DNA of 64,000 nt from Blautia obeum ATCC 29174 (GCF_025147765.1 NZ_CP102265.1:937001-1001000); one strand, 5' to 3'; shown: positions 41,743 through 50,975, counted from the first letter of the stretch. The notes: generated by a model from the letters alone, not told the origin. A program made the numbers and translations.

Positions 41743-42254
41743 AACTGGTGGGAGCTGTCCTTATTATCTTCGCGTCCGCAGGACTGGGATACTTAAAAAG
41801 CAGAGAACTTATGCTACATGAGAAAAATCTTGAAGAGTTTTTACAGGTTATTTTATGCCTGAAAGGAGAGATACGGTGCGGAAATAGCTCGCTTTCGGAT
41901 GCGCTTCGCGATACGGCATGTCGATGTCGGGGAAGGTACGAGGAGTTTTTAGAAAGGGTGGCTGCATGCATAGAAGCTAACACAGAAGAGAAACTCAGCA
42001 TAATTTTTCAAAATTGTACAGAAAATTACCTTACAGATTTAAAACTCGATGAGGATGAACGGAGAAAAATAAGTTTGCTGGGAGAGAAACTTGGCTATCT
42101 GGACCGGGAAATGCAGATTCGGCAGCTGGAACTATATGAAACAGATTTTCTTTATCTTTTGCAAAATCTGCGGAAAGATAAAGAGGAAAAGAAAAAAATA
42201 TATCGAAGTCTTGGTGCTATGGGTGGCATCCTGCTTGCAATATTATTCTGGTAA
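41736..42254 (+). CDS. spoIIIAB: SpoIIIAB
   Basis: 172 residues; N-terminal membrane helix (about 3-20) and C-terminal helix (about 155-171) around a helical cytoplasmic part, as in GspF-like SpoIIIAB. The family segment SRELMLHEKNLEEFLQVILC is visible near the start. Works with SpoIIIAA in the mother-cell membrane. Overlaps spoIIIAA. Confidence 0.93.
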   Translation: MLKLVGAVLIIFASAGLGYLKSRELMLHEKNLEEFLQVILCLKGEIRCGNSSLSDALRDTACRCRGRYEEFLERVAACIEANTEEKLSIIFQNCTENYLTDLKLDEDERRKISLLGEKLGYLDREMQIRQLELYETDFLYLLQNLRKDKEEKKKIYRSLGAMGGILLAILFW

Positions 42255-42274
42255 TTCCGGAGAAAGGAGAGAGA

Positions 42275-42469
42275 ATGGAAGTTACGATCATATTTAAGAT
42301 TGCGGCAGTTGGGATACTTGTTTCCATTCTTTCTCAGGTATTGAAACACAGTGGCAGAGATGAGCAGGCTTTTATGGTAAGCCTTGCGGGTTTGTTGATC
42401 GTTCTGTTTTGGATCGTTCCGTATATTTATGAATTGTTTCAGAACATCCAGAAGTTATTTGTAATCTGA
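42275..42469 (+). CDS. spoIIIAC: SpoIIIAC
   Basis: 64 residues with two membrane helices (about 6-24 and 33-52) and the family pattern LKHSGRDEQAFMVSLAG between them. Normal length for SpoIIIAC, a small membrane part of the feeding-tube complex. Begins 20 bases after spoIIIAB with an AAAGGAGAG ribosome site. Confidence 0.94.
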   Translation: MEVTIIFKIAAVGILVSILSQVLKHSGRDEQAFMVSLAGLLIVLFWIVPYIYELFQNIQKLFVI

Positions 42470-42483
42470 AAGGAGCAGAAAAC

Positions 42484-42870
42484 GTGGATATTATCAGAAT
42501 ATCTCTGCTGGGAATCTGCGGTGTAGTGCTTGGCTTTTTTTTGAAAGGAACAAGAACGGAATATGTTTCGTTCATAACGATGGGGATAGGTATCATAATT
42601 CTGGGACTGGCTGTGGATAAACTGGATTATCTTTTCCGGATGATCGGAAAAATACAGCAGAGTCTGTCGGTGGATCCGGAGTATTTTCTTACGCTGATTA
42701 AAATGATAGGAATTACATATATTGGGCAGTTTTCTGCCGGGATCTGTAAAGATGCAGGATATCAGGCAACCGCGTCACAGATTGAACTTTTTTGTAAATT
42801 ATCTGTCATGGTTCTGAGTATTCCCGTATTGATGGCATTGCTGGAAACGATTCAGGAGTTTCTGGGATGA
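42484..42870 (+). CDS. spoIIIAD: SpoIIIAD
   Basis: 128 residues from a GTG at 42,484 with an AAAGGAGC site. Four hydrophobic segments; shares the paired-helix pattern of SpoIIIAC and has YIGQFSAGICKDAGYQATAS, characteristic of the family. Its stop codon overlaps the spoIIIAE start (ATGA). Confidence 0.94.
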   Translation: MDIIRISLLGICGVVLGFFLKGTRTEYVSFITMGIGIIILGLAVDKLDYLFRMIGKIQQSLSVDPEYFLTLIKMIGITYIGQFSAGICKDAGYQATASQIELFCKLSVMVLSIPVLMALLETIQEFLG

Positions 42871-44144
42871 AGCGCCGAAAACAGAGCAGAAGATGGCGTG
42901 GAAAAAAATATGCACCAGTTATGATAGGAATGCTCGTATTACTGATGAATCTGGCGGATCTGAAAATTTCGAATCTGATATCGGGAAGTATTATCTGTCA
43001 GGCAGCTGAAAGGCAGTCAGAGAATACAGAGACTGAAAATAATTCAGGAGGGACAGAGAAAGAAAAGATAACGCAGACGGAAGCCAGCACGGTATCGGAT
43101 ATCCTTGAAGAACTTGATCTTTCACGGGTGCAAAGGATGCTGGACCAGATGCTCGGAGAAGAAAGCTTTTCCATGAAGGACATGCTGGATGGTCTGATAA
43201 AAGGAGAAAAGGTATTATCTGAAGATACTGTGCAGGAGATGGTGCACAGTTTTTTATTTTCCGGTCTGGAAAAGGAAAAGAGTCTTCTGATAAAAATACT
43301 GCTTCTTATTTTACTATCTGCTGTACTGGCGAATTTTGCAGATGTTTTTGAGAGCGGACAGATTGGAGATATCTGTTTTTATATTGTCTATTTGTTGCTG
43401 TTTATTCTGCTGATGGATTCTTTTTCATCTGTTACCAGGTCCGTGCAGCAGACGATTACATGGATGGCGGAGTTTATGAGAGGACTTGCCCCGGCATATT
43501 TCCTGACTATATCGATAGCGGCAGGGAGTTCGACGGCAGCGGTCTTTTATGAGGGGGTTCTGATCCTTACCTGGCTGATCCAGGAAGTAATATTGAATCT
43601 TCTGTTTCCGGGAGCATGCCTGTATGTGCTGATCTCGCTGATCAACAATCTGTCAAAAGAGGAAATGCTTGGAAAAATGGCGGAACTTCTGGACACTGCA
43701 GTGAGTTGGGGATTGAAAACACTTCTTGGTATGGTAGTGGGACTGCAGGTTGTGAGAGGACTTATTGCTCCGGTAATGGATACTTTAAAAAGAAGTGCAC
43801 TGGGAAAGGCAGCAGGTGCGCTGCCAGGAGTGGGGAATGCAGTGAATATGGTTACAGAGCTGGTACTGACAAGTGCGGTACTTGTGAGAAACTGCCTTGG
43901 AGTTGTTATACTGTTTGCTTTTGTGGCAGCAGGGGCCGGTCCGGTGATCCATTATGGAATTTTGTCCCTGCTCTATCGATTTCTGGCAGCAATAGCGCAG
44001 CCAGTCTCGGAAAAAAGGATCGTAGATTCACTTGCAACGATGGGAGAAGGCTGTGCGCTGCTCCTGCGTATTCTTTTTACGGCAGAGATTTTATGTATCC
44101 TTGATTTTGTTATTTTGATGACCGGGATTGGAGGAAGCGGATGA
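42867..44144 (+). CDS. spoIIIAE: SpoIIIAE
   Basis: 425 residues: signal-like helix near residue 20-45, a polar outside part to about 130, then about eight membrane helices. Conserved segments LAPAYFLTISIAAGSSTAAV and KAAGALPGVGNAVNMVTEL mark SpoIIIAE, the polytopic member of the complex. Overlaps both neighbours by ATGA-type junctions. Confidence 0.95.
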   Translation: MKRRKQSRRWRGKKYAPVMIGMLVLLMNLADLKISNLISGSIICQAAERQSENTETENNSGGTEKEKITQTEASTVSDILEELDLSRVQRMLDQMLGEESFSMKDMLDGLIKGEKVLSEDTVQEMVHSFLFSGLEKEKSLLIKILLLILLSAVLANFADVFESGQIGDICFYIVYLLLFILLMDSFSSVTRSVQQTITWMAEFMRGLAPAYFLTISIAAGSSTAAVFYEGVLILTWLIQEVILNLLFPGACLYVLISLINNLSKEEMLGKMAELLDTAVSWGLKTLLGMVVGLQVVRGLIAPVMDTLKRSALGKAAGALPGVGNAVNMVTELVLTSAVLVRNCLGVVILFAFVAAGAGPVIHYGILSLLYRFLAAIAQPVSEKRIVDSLATMGEGCALLLRILFTAEILCILDFVILMTGIGGSG

Positions 44145-44716
44145 AAGAGGAAATTTATCGATGGGTAAAAACGATTGCTTTTTTCTATATTGTCTTTTCG
44201 GCAGTGCTCCATCTGGTGCCGGATGTAAAATATGAACGTTATATTCGTTCTTTCATGGGAATCCTTCTGATCTATATTTTAAGCACACCTGTTTTTAACC
44301 TGTTTGGAAATGGGGAAAAACTGCTGCAGGAATTTCGATTAAATTATCAGGAAGAACTGACAGCACTGGAAGAAAAAAATACAGAAAATCTTCAGGCACT
44401 TTACCTGCAGGAGAATTACAGTAGGGAGCTGCAAAAAGAAATTTCGAAAAAATGTAAGGAAAATGGAATAGAAACAGAGGATATCGTCGTACATATAAAT
44501 GGAGATCAGATTACGGCGGTGATCAGTACAGCGGGAAACATTACACAGGAGCAGGAAAGGGGAATTCGGGATGGACTTGCCAGGGACTTCGGAATCGAAG
44601 AGAAAAACTGTCAGCTTCTTATGGGGAAAGATGAACAGACAACATTGGCTGGTGATTCTGCTTCTGGGCCTTTTACTGATGGTAATCGCATTTCCCATAT
44701 CGAAAACAGAGACTGA
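44141..44716 (+). CDS. spoIIIAF: SpoIIIAF
   Basis: 191 residues. Two N-terminal membrane helices (about 10-27 and 34-52; MGILLIYILSTPVFNLF) and an outside ring-forming domain of the EscJ-like type (about 95-165). The last 25 codons run over the start of spoIIIAG. Role in the complex is known only in general. Confidence 0.92.
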   Translation: MKEEIYRWVKTIAFFYIVFSAVLHLVPDVKYERYIRSFMGILLIYILSTPVFNLFGNGEKLLQEFRLNYQEELTALEEKNTENLQALYLQENYSRELQKEISKKCKENGIETEDIVVHINGDQITAVISTAGNITQEQERGIRDGLARDFGIEEKNCQLLMGKDEQTTLAGDSASGPFTDGNRISHIENRD

Positions 44717-45011
44717 AACAGAAAATCAGAATTATTCAACGACGACAGGTGAAAATATGGAAACCAAGACAGATCTTGAGATGAAACTGGAAGATCTTTT
44801 GAAAAATGTTGAAGGGGTAGGAAATGTGAAAGTAATGCTGATGACAGAGAGCGGACAGGGGCTGTATGGTTCTGGGGGAAATGAAGTTACCGGAGTGCTG
44901 ATCGTTGCAGAAGGAGCAGATAATTCTGTGACGGTCCGGAAAATACAGGAGGCAGTAATGGCATTATTTCAGATAGATGCTCATAAAATTAGAATAATGA
45001 AAATGAAATGA
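44631..45011 (+). CDS. spoIIIAG: SpoIIIAG
   Basis: 126 residues from ATG 44,631 (MNRQHWLVILLLGLLLM), after GGGGAAAG, giving an 86-base overlap with spoIIIAF; an upstream frame to 44,571 is not supported. One membrane helix (about 6-23), a Thr/Glu-rich linker and a ring-building domain with LLKNVEGVGNVKVMLMTESG. Shorter than the B. subtilis protein (about 229), lacking the larger insertion that forms the wide beta-barrel there. This is a notable difference if the start is right. Confidence 0.9.
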   Translation: MNRQHWLVILLLGLLLMVIAFPISKTETETENQNYSTTTGENMETKTDLEMKLEDLLKNVEGVGNVKVMLMTESGQGLYGSGGNEVTGVLIVAEGADNSVTVRKIQEAVMALFQIDAHKIRIMKMK

Positions 45012-45022
45012 GGAGTTAAGAC

Positions 45023-45772
45023 GTGAAAAAAATATTCAAAAAAAATCAGGTGATCATCACATCTCTTGCAATTCTGATCGCCGTAGCCGGGTATTTGAAC
45101 TTTGCAGATGTAGATTTGGGAATTGGTGATAAAGAGGCAAGCACGGACAATAGCAGTATCCTGGACCAGGTAGAGTATGATCTGAGTGATGAAACAGCGG
45201 TAGCAGATGAAAATGCAGAGACTGCTGCGGAGACTGCGGAAGTACCAGATGGAAGCAGTACGCCGGGAGAAGCGGTCCTTACAGGAGCATCGGATTTTGC
45301 AGCACAGGCAAAATTATCAAGAGAACAGGTTCGCTCTCAGAGTAAAGCGGATCTGCAGGAGATCCTGAACAATACAGAGGTTGGAGATGAGCAGAAACAG
45401 GAAGCAGTAAATACGATGGTGCAGATGACTGAAATATCCGAAAAGGAAGCTGCCGCAGAAATGCTTCTGGAGGCGAAAGGATTTGAAAATGCAATTGTCA
45501 ATCTGACGGGTGAGACTGCAGATGTGGTTGTTCCGGAGGCTGAGCTGGAAGATGCACAGCGTGCACAGATTGAAGATATTGTAAAAAGAAAGACAGGAAT
45601 CACACCGGAAAATATTGTGATCACGCCATTAAATGAAGGCAATGATGAAGCGGCAACAGATACGACCTCGGAAAGTGATGGCGAAGAGAAGACAGATGAG
45701 CAACAGACTGATACATACAGGGAGCAGGAAACTTCAGGAGAAGATATTGTTACGGAAGGAATCTATGATTAA
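45023..45772 (+). CDS. spoIIIAH: SpoIIIAH
   Basis: 249 residues from GTG 45,023 (GAGGAG site). One membrane helix (about 8-27), a Glu/Ala/Asp-rich linker, then the ring-forming domain (about 95-200) with AAAEMLLEAKGFENAIVNLT, which meets SpoIIQ across the intermembrane space. The final 45 residues are very acidic (Glu, Asp, Thr) and longer than usual. Last gene of the operon, followed by a terminator. Confidence 0.94.
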   Translation: MKKIFKKNQVIITSLAILIAVAGYLNFADVDLGIGDKEASTDNSSILDQVEYDLSDETAVADENAETAAETAEVPDGSSTPGEAVLTGASDFAAQAKLSREQVRSQSKADLQEILNNTEVGDEQKQEAVNTMVQMTEISEKEAAAEMLLEAKGFENAIVNLTGETADVVVPEAELEDAQRAQIEDIVKRKTGITPENIVITPLNEGNDEAATDTTSESDGEEKTDEQQTDTYREQETSGEDIVTEGIYD

Positions 45773-45814
45773 AATGCGTCTGTATGGTTATTTGCAGACC
45801 GTATCCTGCAGGGT

Positions 45815-45857
45815 AACTGTCCGGACTTTTGAGCCGGGCAGTTCTTCCCTTTTTTTC
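45815..45857 (+). terminator. Terminator of the spoIIIA operon
   Basis: 10-bp stem AACTGTCCGG (45,815-45,824) with CCGGGCAGTT (45,834-45,843), one G-T pair, followed by CTTCCC and seven T. Confidence 0.82.
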
Positions 45858-45887
45858 TTGACATCAGGGTATTTGATATACTAGAAT
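45858..45887 (+). promoter_or_regulatory. Promoter of prfC
   Basis: TTGACA (45,858-45,863), 18-base spacer, TAGAAT (45,882-45,887), directly after the spoIIIA terminator. Confidence 0.65.
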
Positions 45888-45945
45888 AAAAAGTTGTATA
45901 GAAATTGGATAATTGAGAAAACAGATAATAGACAGGAGGAAAAAC

Positions 45946-47535
45946 GTGTCTAAGTATGCGAAAGAAATAGAAAAAAGAAGAACCTTTGCCATTATCTCCC
46001 ACCCGGATGCAGGTAAGACAACTCTGACAGAGAAATTCCTGCTGTATGGAGGCGCCATTAATCTGGCAGGAAGTGTTAAGGGTAAAGCTACATCCCGCCA
46101 TGCAGTGTCTGACTGGATGGAAATAGAGAAAGAGAGAGGTATTTCTGTAACTTCATCTGTACTGCAGTTCCATTATGATGGCTATTGTATCAATATCCTG
46201 GATACTCCGGGACATCAGGATTTCTCTGAAGATACTTACCGTACACTGATGGCTGCTGATTCAGCTGTCATGGTTATTGATGGAAGCAAGGGTGTAGAGG
46301 CACAGACCAGAAAACTCTTCAAAGTCTGCGTTATGCGTCATATTCCTATTTTTACTTTTATCAACAAAATGGACAGAGATGCAAATGATACGTTTGATCT
46401 TCTGGATGAAATAGAAAAAGAACTCGGAATTGCAACATGTCCGATCAACTGGCCGATCGGTTCCGGTAAAAAATTCCGCGGAGTTTATGATCGTAATACA
46501 CATAAAGTTCTGACTTTCTCTGATACACAGAAAGGAACCAAGGAGGGTGTGATCGAAGAAATTGACATTGATGATGCACGGCTGGATGATATTGTGGATC
46601 CGGATCAGAGAGAACAGCTGATGGAAGAAATCGAACTTCTGGATGGAGCGAGTGTGGATTTTGATCAGGAACAGGTAAGCAAAGGAAATATGACACCTGT
46701 CTTTTTTGGTTCTGCGCTGACAAACTTTGGTGTGGAAACATTTCTGGAACATTTCCTCAAGATGACAACATCGCCACTTCCGAGAGTATCCGATGAAGGC
46801 GAGATTGATCCGATGTCAGATGATTTCTCGGCATTTGTATTTAAGATTCAGGCAAATATGAATAAAGCACATCGAGACAGAATCGCATTTATGAGAATCT
46901 GTTCCGGCAAATTTGATGCTTCCCAGGAAGTTTATCATGTGCAGGGGGATAAGAAGATGCGTCTTCTTCAGCCACAGCAGATGATGGCAGAATCCCGTCA
47001 TGTGGTAGATGAGGCATATGCAGGAGATATTATCGGAGTATTTGATCCGGGCATTTTTTCTATCGGAGATACGATCTGCGCACCTGGAAAGAAATTTGCA
47101 TTTGAAGGGATTCCGACTTTTGCACCGGAACATTTTGCAAGAGTTCGTCAGATCGATACCATGAAGCGTAAACAGTTTGTTAAGGGAATCAACCAGATCG
47201 CACAGGAAGGTGCAATCCAGATCTTTCAGGAGTTTAATACAGGTATGGAAGAGATTATTGTCGGTGTTGTTGGTGTCCTTCAGTTTGATGTACTGAAATA
47301 TCGTCTCGAGAATGAATATAATGTAGAAATCCGTCTGGAAAACCTGCCATATGAGCATATCCGCTGGATTGCAAATAAAGAAGAAGTTGATGTTGCCAAG
47401 ATTGTCGGAACTTCCGATATGAAGAAGGTTACAGACCTGAAGGGCAATCCACTGCTTTTGTTTGTAAACGCATGGAGCGTAGGCATGACAGAAGACCGTA
47501 ATCCAGATCTGGTACTGACAGAATTCAGTAAATAA
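45946..47535 (+). CDS. prfC: Peptide chain release factor 3
   Basis: GTPase that recycles RF1/RF2 from the ribosome after termination. 529 residues from the GTG at 45,946, which has AGGAGG 7 bases upstream. G1 SHPDAGKTTLTEKFLL, G3 DTPGHQDFSEDTYR and G4 NKMDRD are present; the RF3-specific region ICSGKFDASQEVYH and GVLQFDVLKYRLENEYN follow. Standard length. Transcribed alone. Confidence 0.95.
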   Translation: MSKYAKEIEKRRTFAIISHPDAGKTTLTEKFLLYGGAINLAGSVKGKATSRHAVSDWMEIEKERGISVTSSVLQFHYDGYCINILDTPGHQDFSEDTYRTLMAADSAVMVIDGSKGVEAQTRKLFKVCVMRHIPIFTFINKMDRDANDTFDLLDEIEKELGIATCPINWPIGSGKKFRGVYDRNTHKVLTFSDTQKGTKEGVIEEIDIDDARLDDIVDPDQREQLMEEIELLDGASVDFDQEQVSKGNMTPVFFGSALTNFGVETFLEHFLKMTTSPLPRVSDEGEIDPMSDDFSAFVFKIQANMNKAHRDRIAFMRICSGKFDASQEVYHVQGDKKMRLLQPQQMMAESRHVVDEAYAGDIIGVFDPGIFSIGDTICAPGKKFAFEGIPTFAPEHFARVRQIDTMKRKQFVKGINQIAQEGAIQIFQEFNTGMEEIIVGVVGVLQFDVLKYRLENEYNVEIRLENLPYEHIRWIANKEEVDVAKIVGTSDMKKVTDLKGNPLLLFVNAWSVGMTEDRNPDLVLTEFSK

Positions 47536-47593
47536 ACGCTTTTATTTTGCAGTCAGATTTGATATACTAAGCCTATAAATAATTGACAGATTC

Positions 47594-47620
47594 GTTATTG
47601 TGAACGGAGTGAACAATAAC
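47594..47620 (+). repeat. Inverted repeat in the leader of the Asp23-family gene
   Basis: GTTATTGT (47,594-47,601) and ACAATAAC (47,613-47,620) are perfect 8-base arms around 11 bases, 35 bases before the gene start. No T run follows. Could be an operator or an mRNA hairpin. Confidence 0.55.
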
Positions 47621-47654
47621 AAAATTCGATTCGAAATCCGCAGGAGGAATTGGA

Positions 47655-48035
47655 ATGGCAGAAAAAAGAACAACTTATAAATTACAGGATGTAGGTGGGA
47701 TTGGTGAAGTTAAGATTGCTGATGAAGTAGTAACTGTTATCGCAGGACTTGCGGCCACAGAAGTTGAGGGTGTCGCTTCCATGGAAGGAAATATCACCAA
47801 TGAACTGGTAAGCAAGCTTGGCGTCAAGAATCTTTCCAAGGGTGTTAAGATCACTGTACTGGAAGGTGTGGTTACCGTGGATCTTACTCTGAATATTGAA
47901 TTTGGAAAGAATATTCTGGAAGTCAGTAAGAAAGTTCAGGACAAAGTTAAATCATCCATTGAGAATATGACAGGCCTGGAAGTAGCAGATGTAAACATCC
48001 GTATTGCAGGTGTTGATATGGAGAATGATAAGTAA
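47655..48035 (+). CDS. Asp23/Gls24-family envelope stress protein
   Basis: 126 residues with the Asp23 fold: KIADEVVTVIAGLAATEVEG, VDLTLNIEFGKNILEVSKKV and KVKSSIENMTGLEVADVNIR. Such proteins sit near the membrane and are linked to cell-wall homeostasis; placed before nusB as in many Firmicutes (YqhY-like). Ribosome site AGGAGG. A terminator hairpin separates it in part from nusB. Confidence 0.92.
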   Translation: MAEKRTTYKLQDVGGIGEVKIADEVVTVIAGLAATEVEGVASMEGNITNELVSKLGVKNLSKGVKITVLEGVVTVDLTLNIEFGKNILEVSKKVQDKVKSSIENMTGLEVADVNIRIAGVDMENDK

Positions 48036-48052
48036 AGGAAATTGGAAGAGAG

Positions 48053-48085
48053 AAAAAAGGAAAGTAAACCTTTCCTTTTTTCTTT
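48053..48085 (+). terminator. Hairpin terminator between the Asp23-family gene and nusB
   Basis: Perfect 12-bp stem, AAAAAAGGAAAG (48,053-48,064) with CTTTCCTTTTTT (48,070-48,081), 5-nt loop. The nusB ribosome site (AGGAGG) begins right after it, so read-through transcripts are needed for nusB unless a promoter lies inside the upstream gene. Confidence 0.75.
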
Positions 48086-48095
48086 AGGAGGAAAC

Positions 48096-48638
48096 ATGCG
48101 AAGAAGCGAACAGAGAGAACATATTTTTAAACTGCTGTTTATGACACAGTTTAATTCTGAAAATGAAATGTCAGATCAGGTTTCCATGTATTTTGATACA
48201 CTAGGAGAACTGGAAGAAAAAGATCAGGAAGCAATACAGAACAAATATCAGCATATTCTGGAACATCTGGATGAGATCGACCAGATCCTGAATGAATACA
48301 GCCGTGGATGGAAAACTACACGAATGAATCGTGTTGACCTGACTGCATTGCGTCTGGCTGTTTATGAAATGAAAATGGATGAAGAAGTACCGGTTGGAGT
48401 TGCTATCAACGAAGCAGTAGAACTGGCAAAACTTTTTGGCGGGGAAGACTCCGGCTCTTTTGTTAATGGTATTCTTGGAAAAATCGCCAGTGGTAAGAAG
48501 GACTCCGGTGAGGAACATAAGAAACCACGTCGTCAGACTCATTCTGCAAAGATTATCATTCGTTCATCCAAAAAGGATGGAAAAGCTTCCAAAGATCAGA
48601 AAAATCCTGAGAGAGCGTCTGAAGAAAGCACAGAATAA
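48096..48638 (+). CDS. nusB: Transcription antitermination factor NusB
   Basis: Binds rRNA boxA with NusE (S10) to prevent early termination. 180 residues from ATG 48,096 (MRRSEQREHIFKLLFM), AGGAGG upstream; the extension to 48,042 is within the hairpin. The normal NusB core ends near residue 130 (FVNGILGKI). About 45 extra residues, rich in Lys, Ser, Arg and Glu, follow; they look disordered and basic and may add RNA contacts. Confidence 0.93.
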   Translation: MRRSEQREHIFKLLFMTQFNSENEMSDQVSMYFDTLGELEEKDQEAIQNKYQHILEHLDEIDQILNEYSRGWKTTRMNRVDLTALRLAVYEMKMDEEVPVGVAINEAVELAKLFGGEDSGSFVNGILGKIASGKKDSGEEHKKPRRQTHSAKIIIRSSKKDGKASKDQKNPERASEESTE

Positions 48639-48643
48639 TAAAA

Positions 48644-49855
48644 ATGAAAAATATTTTTTCAGTGGGCCAGATCAATCGATATGTCAAGAATATGTTTACA
48701 CAGGATTTTATTCTGCAGAAGATCTATGTAAAGGGAGAAGTTTCCAACTGCAAATATCATACCAGTGGACACATTTATTTTTCATTGAAAGATGAGACAG
48801 GAGTGCTTTCCTGTGTAATGTTTGCCGGACACAGAAGAGGACTGGCATTTCGAATGAAAGACGGTGACCGTGTCGTAGTAGGTGGTGCCGTGGATGTATA
48901 TGAGAGGGATGGCAGATATCAGCTGTATGCAAAAGAAATTTCGCTTGAAGGAGCAGGTGCACTTTATGAGAGATTTCTGGCGTTGAAGACAGAGCTTGAA
49001 GAGATGGGAATGTTTGCACAGGAGTACAAACAGCCAATTCCGGCTTTTATCCACAGGCTGGGAGTCGTTACTGCGCCTACGGGAGCGGCCGTGCAGGATA
49101 TAAGAAATATTTCACTGAGACGTGATCCTTATCTGCAGATTATTTTGTATCCGGCACTTGTACAGGGAGAAGGAGCAGCAGACAGTATTGTACGTGGAAT
49201 CCATATGCTGGATCAGGCAGAGGTTGATGTGATTATTGTCGGACGAGGCGGTGGATCGATCGAAGACCTCTGGGCATTTAATGAAGAAAAAGTTGCCAGA
49301 GCTATTTTTGAGTGCAGGACGCCCATTATTTCGGCAGTAGGTCACGAAACTGATTTTACGATCGCAGATTTTGTGGCAGATCTTCGTGCCCCAACGCCTT
49401 CGGCAGCTGCAGAACTTGCAGTGGCGGATTTCAGACAGATACTGCAGAATATTGCTGGCCTCAGAGACCGTATGCAGAAGGCAATGCAGCGCAGGGCAGA
49501 ACTTGGCCGTGCACAGCTGATGCAGTATCAGATGCGTTTTCAGTATCTGAACCCGGAAGCAAAGCTCAGGGATAACAGACAGCGTCTGGCTGATCTTGAT
49601 GAATTGCTTCGAAGAGCAATGAAAAACCGCATTGCAGAAGAAAGACATATGCTTGGAATCTATCTGGAACGATACAGAGGACTGTCTCCTTTGTATAAAT
49701 TAAATCAGGGATATTCTTTTGTTTCGGACAGAGAGGGAAATGGAATTATATCCACAAAACAGGTACATTCCGGAGATCTGTTGGAGATTTCTGTGACAGA
49801 TGGTGTGATCGAGGCAGAAGTGCGAAGCAGCAGGAAGGAAGACTGGAATAAATGA
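48644..49855 (+). CDS. xseA: Exodeoxyribonuclease VII large subunit
   Basis: Degrades single-stranded DNA with XseB. 403 residues: N-terminal OB fold (about 1-100; VKGEVSNCKYHTSGHIYFSL) and catalytic domain with GVVTAPTGAAVQDI, RGGGSIEDLWAFN and AVGHETDFTIADFVADLRAPTPSAAAE. The C-terminal helical part is somewhat short. Starts 5 bases after nusB and overlaps xseB (ATGA). Confidence 0.95.
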   Translation: MKNIFSVGQINRYVKNMFTQDFILQKIYVKGEVSNCKYHTSGHIYFSLKDETGVLSCVMFAGHRRGLAFRMKDGDRVVVGGAVDVYERDGRYQLYAKEISLEGAGALYERFLALKTELEEMGMFAQEYKQPIPAFIHRLGVVTAPTGAAVQDIRNISLRRDPYLQIILYPALVQGEGAADSIVRGIHMLDQAEVDVIIVGRGGGSIEDLWAFNEEKVARAIFECRTPIISAVGHETDFTIADFVADLRAPTPSAAAELAVADFRQILQNIAGLRDRMQKAMQRRAELGRAQLMQYQMRFQYLNPEAKLRDNRQRLADLDELLRRAMKNRIAEERHMLGIYLERYRGLSPLYKLNQGYSFVSDREGNGIISTKQVHSGDLLEISVTDGVIEAEVRSSRKEDWNK

Positions 49856-50082
49856 CAGAACAGATTCAGAAAACAGATACACAGAACAGAGAAATAGAAG
49901 AAGTCTTTCAGGAACTGGACACCATTGCTGAAAAGCTGGAGAGTGGTGACACATCGCTGGAGGATTCTTTTCGTTTATACAAAAAAGGTATGGAGCTTCT
50001 GAAATACTGCAGTGACAGACTGGATACTGTAGAAAAGAAGATGCTTCAGATGGATGAGGATGGGACATTACGTGAATTTTAA
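49852..50082 (+). CDS. xseB: Exodeoxyribonuclease VII small subunit
   Basis: 76 residues, helical hairpin typical of XseB: FQELDTIAEKLESGDTSLED then SFRLYKKGMELLKYCSDRL. Overlaps xseA and also the start of ispA, so all three are probably co-translated. Confidence 0.93.
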   Translation: MTEQIQKTDTQNREIEEVFQELDTIAEKLESGDTSLEDSFRLYKKGMELLKYCSDRLDTVEKKMLQMDEDGTLREF

Positions 50083-50959
50083 AGAAGAATTACAGCAGAG
50101 AACAGATTATGCAGAAGAAGTGATCCGCAGATGGCTTCCGGAAGAACGTGGATTTTCCAAAACGATGGCACAGGCGATGAACTACAGCATGTGTGCCGGC
50201 GGCAAGAGACTGAGGCCGATCCTTCTTCTGGAGACTCTTCGATTATTTGGAGGGGATGAGAAACTTGCTGAACCGTTTATGGCGGGAATCGAAATGATTC
50301 ATACACATTCTCTGATACATGATGATCTGCCGGCAATTGATAATGATGATTATCGCCGTGGTCGTCTGACTACGCACAAAGTGTATGGTGAGGCAATGGG
50401 CGTATTAAGCGGTGTGACACTTTTGAATTATGCTTATGAGACCATGTTTCGTGCATTTGAACTGACAGATGACAAAGACAGGGTGATCCGGGCTGTGCGG
50501 ATTATGGCAGAAAAAACAGGTATTTACGGTATGCTGGGCGGTCAGAGTGTTGATGTGGAAAATGATGGCAAACCATTGGAGAAGGACCTTCTCGATTACA
50601 TTTATGAACACAAAACTTCTGCACTGATCGAAGCGTCCATGATGGCAGGAGCTGTTCTGGCAGGAGCGGACGAGGAACAGACCTCCATGATCGAACAGGC
50701 TGCATCGGATATTGGTCTGGCATTCCAGATACAGGATGATATTCTGGATGTGACAAGTACCAGTCAGGAATTGGGAAAGCCGGTACACAGTGATGAAAAA
50801 AACAACAAAGTTACTTATGTGACTCTTTTTGGGGTACAGAAAGCATCTGAGCAGGTCAGAGAACTTTCTGAAAAAGCTCTGGCAGTTCTGGACAGACTGT
50901 ATAATAAAAATGAGTTCCTGACGGAGCTGGTCATGGAAATGGCAACCCGCAGGAAATGA
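50054..50959 (+). CDS. ispA: Farnesyl/geranyl diphosphate synthase
   Basis: Joins isopentenyl units for farnesyl diphosphate. About 295-301 residues depending on start: ATG 50,054, ATG 50,060 or GTG 50,072 are all in frame inside xseB; GTG is the one nearest a GGGA site. Aspartate-rich motifs DDLPAIDNDDYRRG and FQIQDDILDV are complete, with GGKRLRPILL and GGQSVDVEND. Supplies the same isoprenoid pathway that Dxs begins, encoded next. Confidence 0.94.
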   Translation: MRMGHYVNFKEELQQRTDYAEEVIRRWLPEERGFSKTMAQAMNYSMCAGGKRLRPILLLETLRLFGGDEKLAEPFMAGIEMIHTHSLIHDDLPAIDNDDYRRGRLTTHKVYGEAMGVLSGVTLLNYAYETMFRAFELTDDKDRVIRAVRIMAEKTGIYGMLGGQSVDVENDGKPLEKDLLDYIYEHKTSALIEASMMAGAVLAGADEEQTSMIEQAASDIGLAFQIQDDILDVTSTSQELGKPVHSDEKNNKVTYVTLFGVQKASEQVRELSEKALAVLDRLYNKNEFLTELVMEMATRRK

Positions 50960-50975
50960 AAGAGGGATACGAAGG

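Noticed and set aside
48096..48638. C-terminal tail of NusB as a separate small gene
   Set aside because: It is in frame with the NusB core with no start codon or ribosome site of its own.
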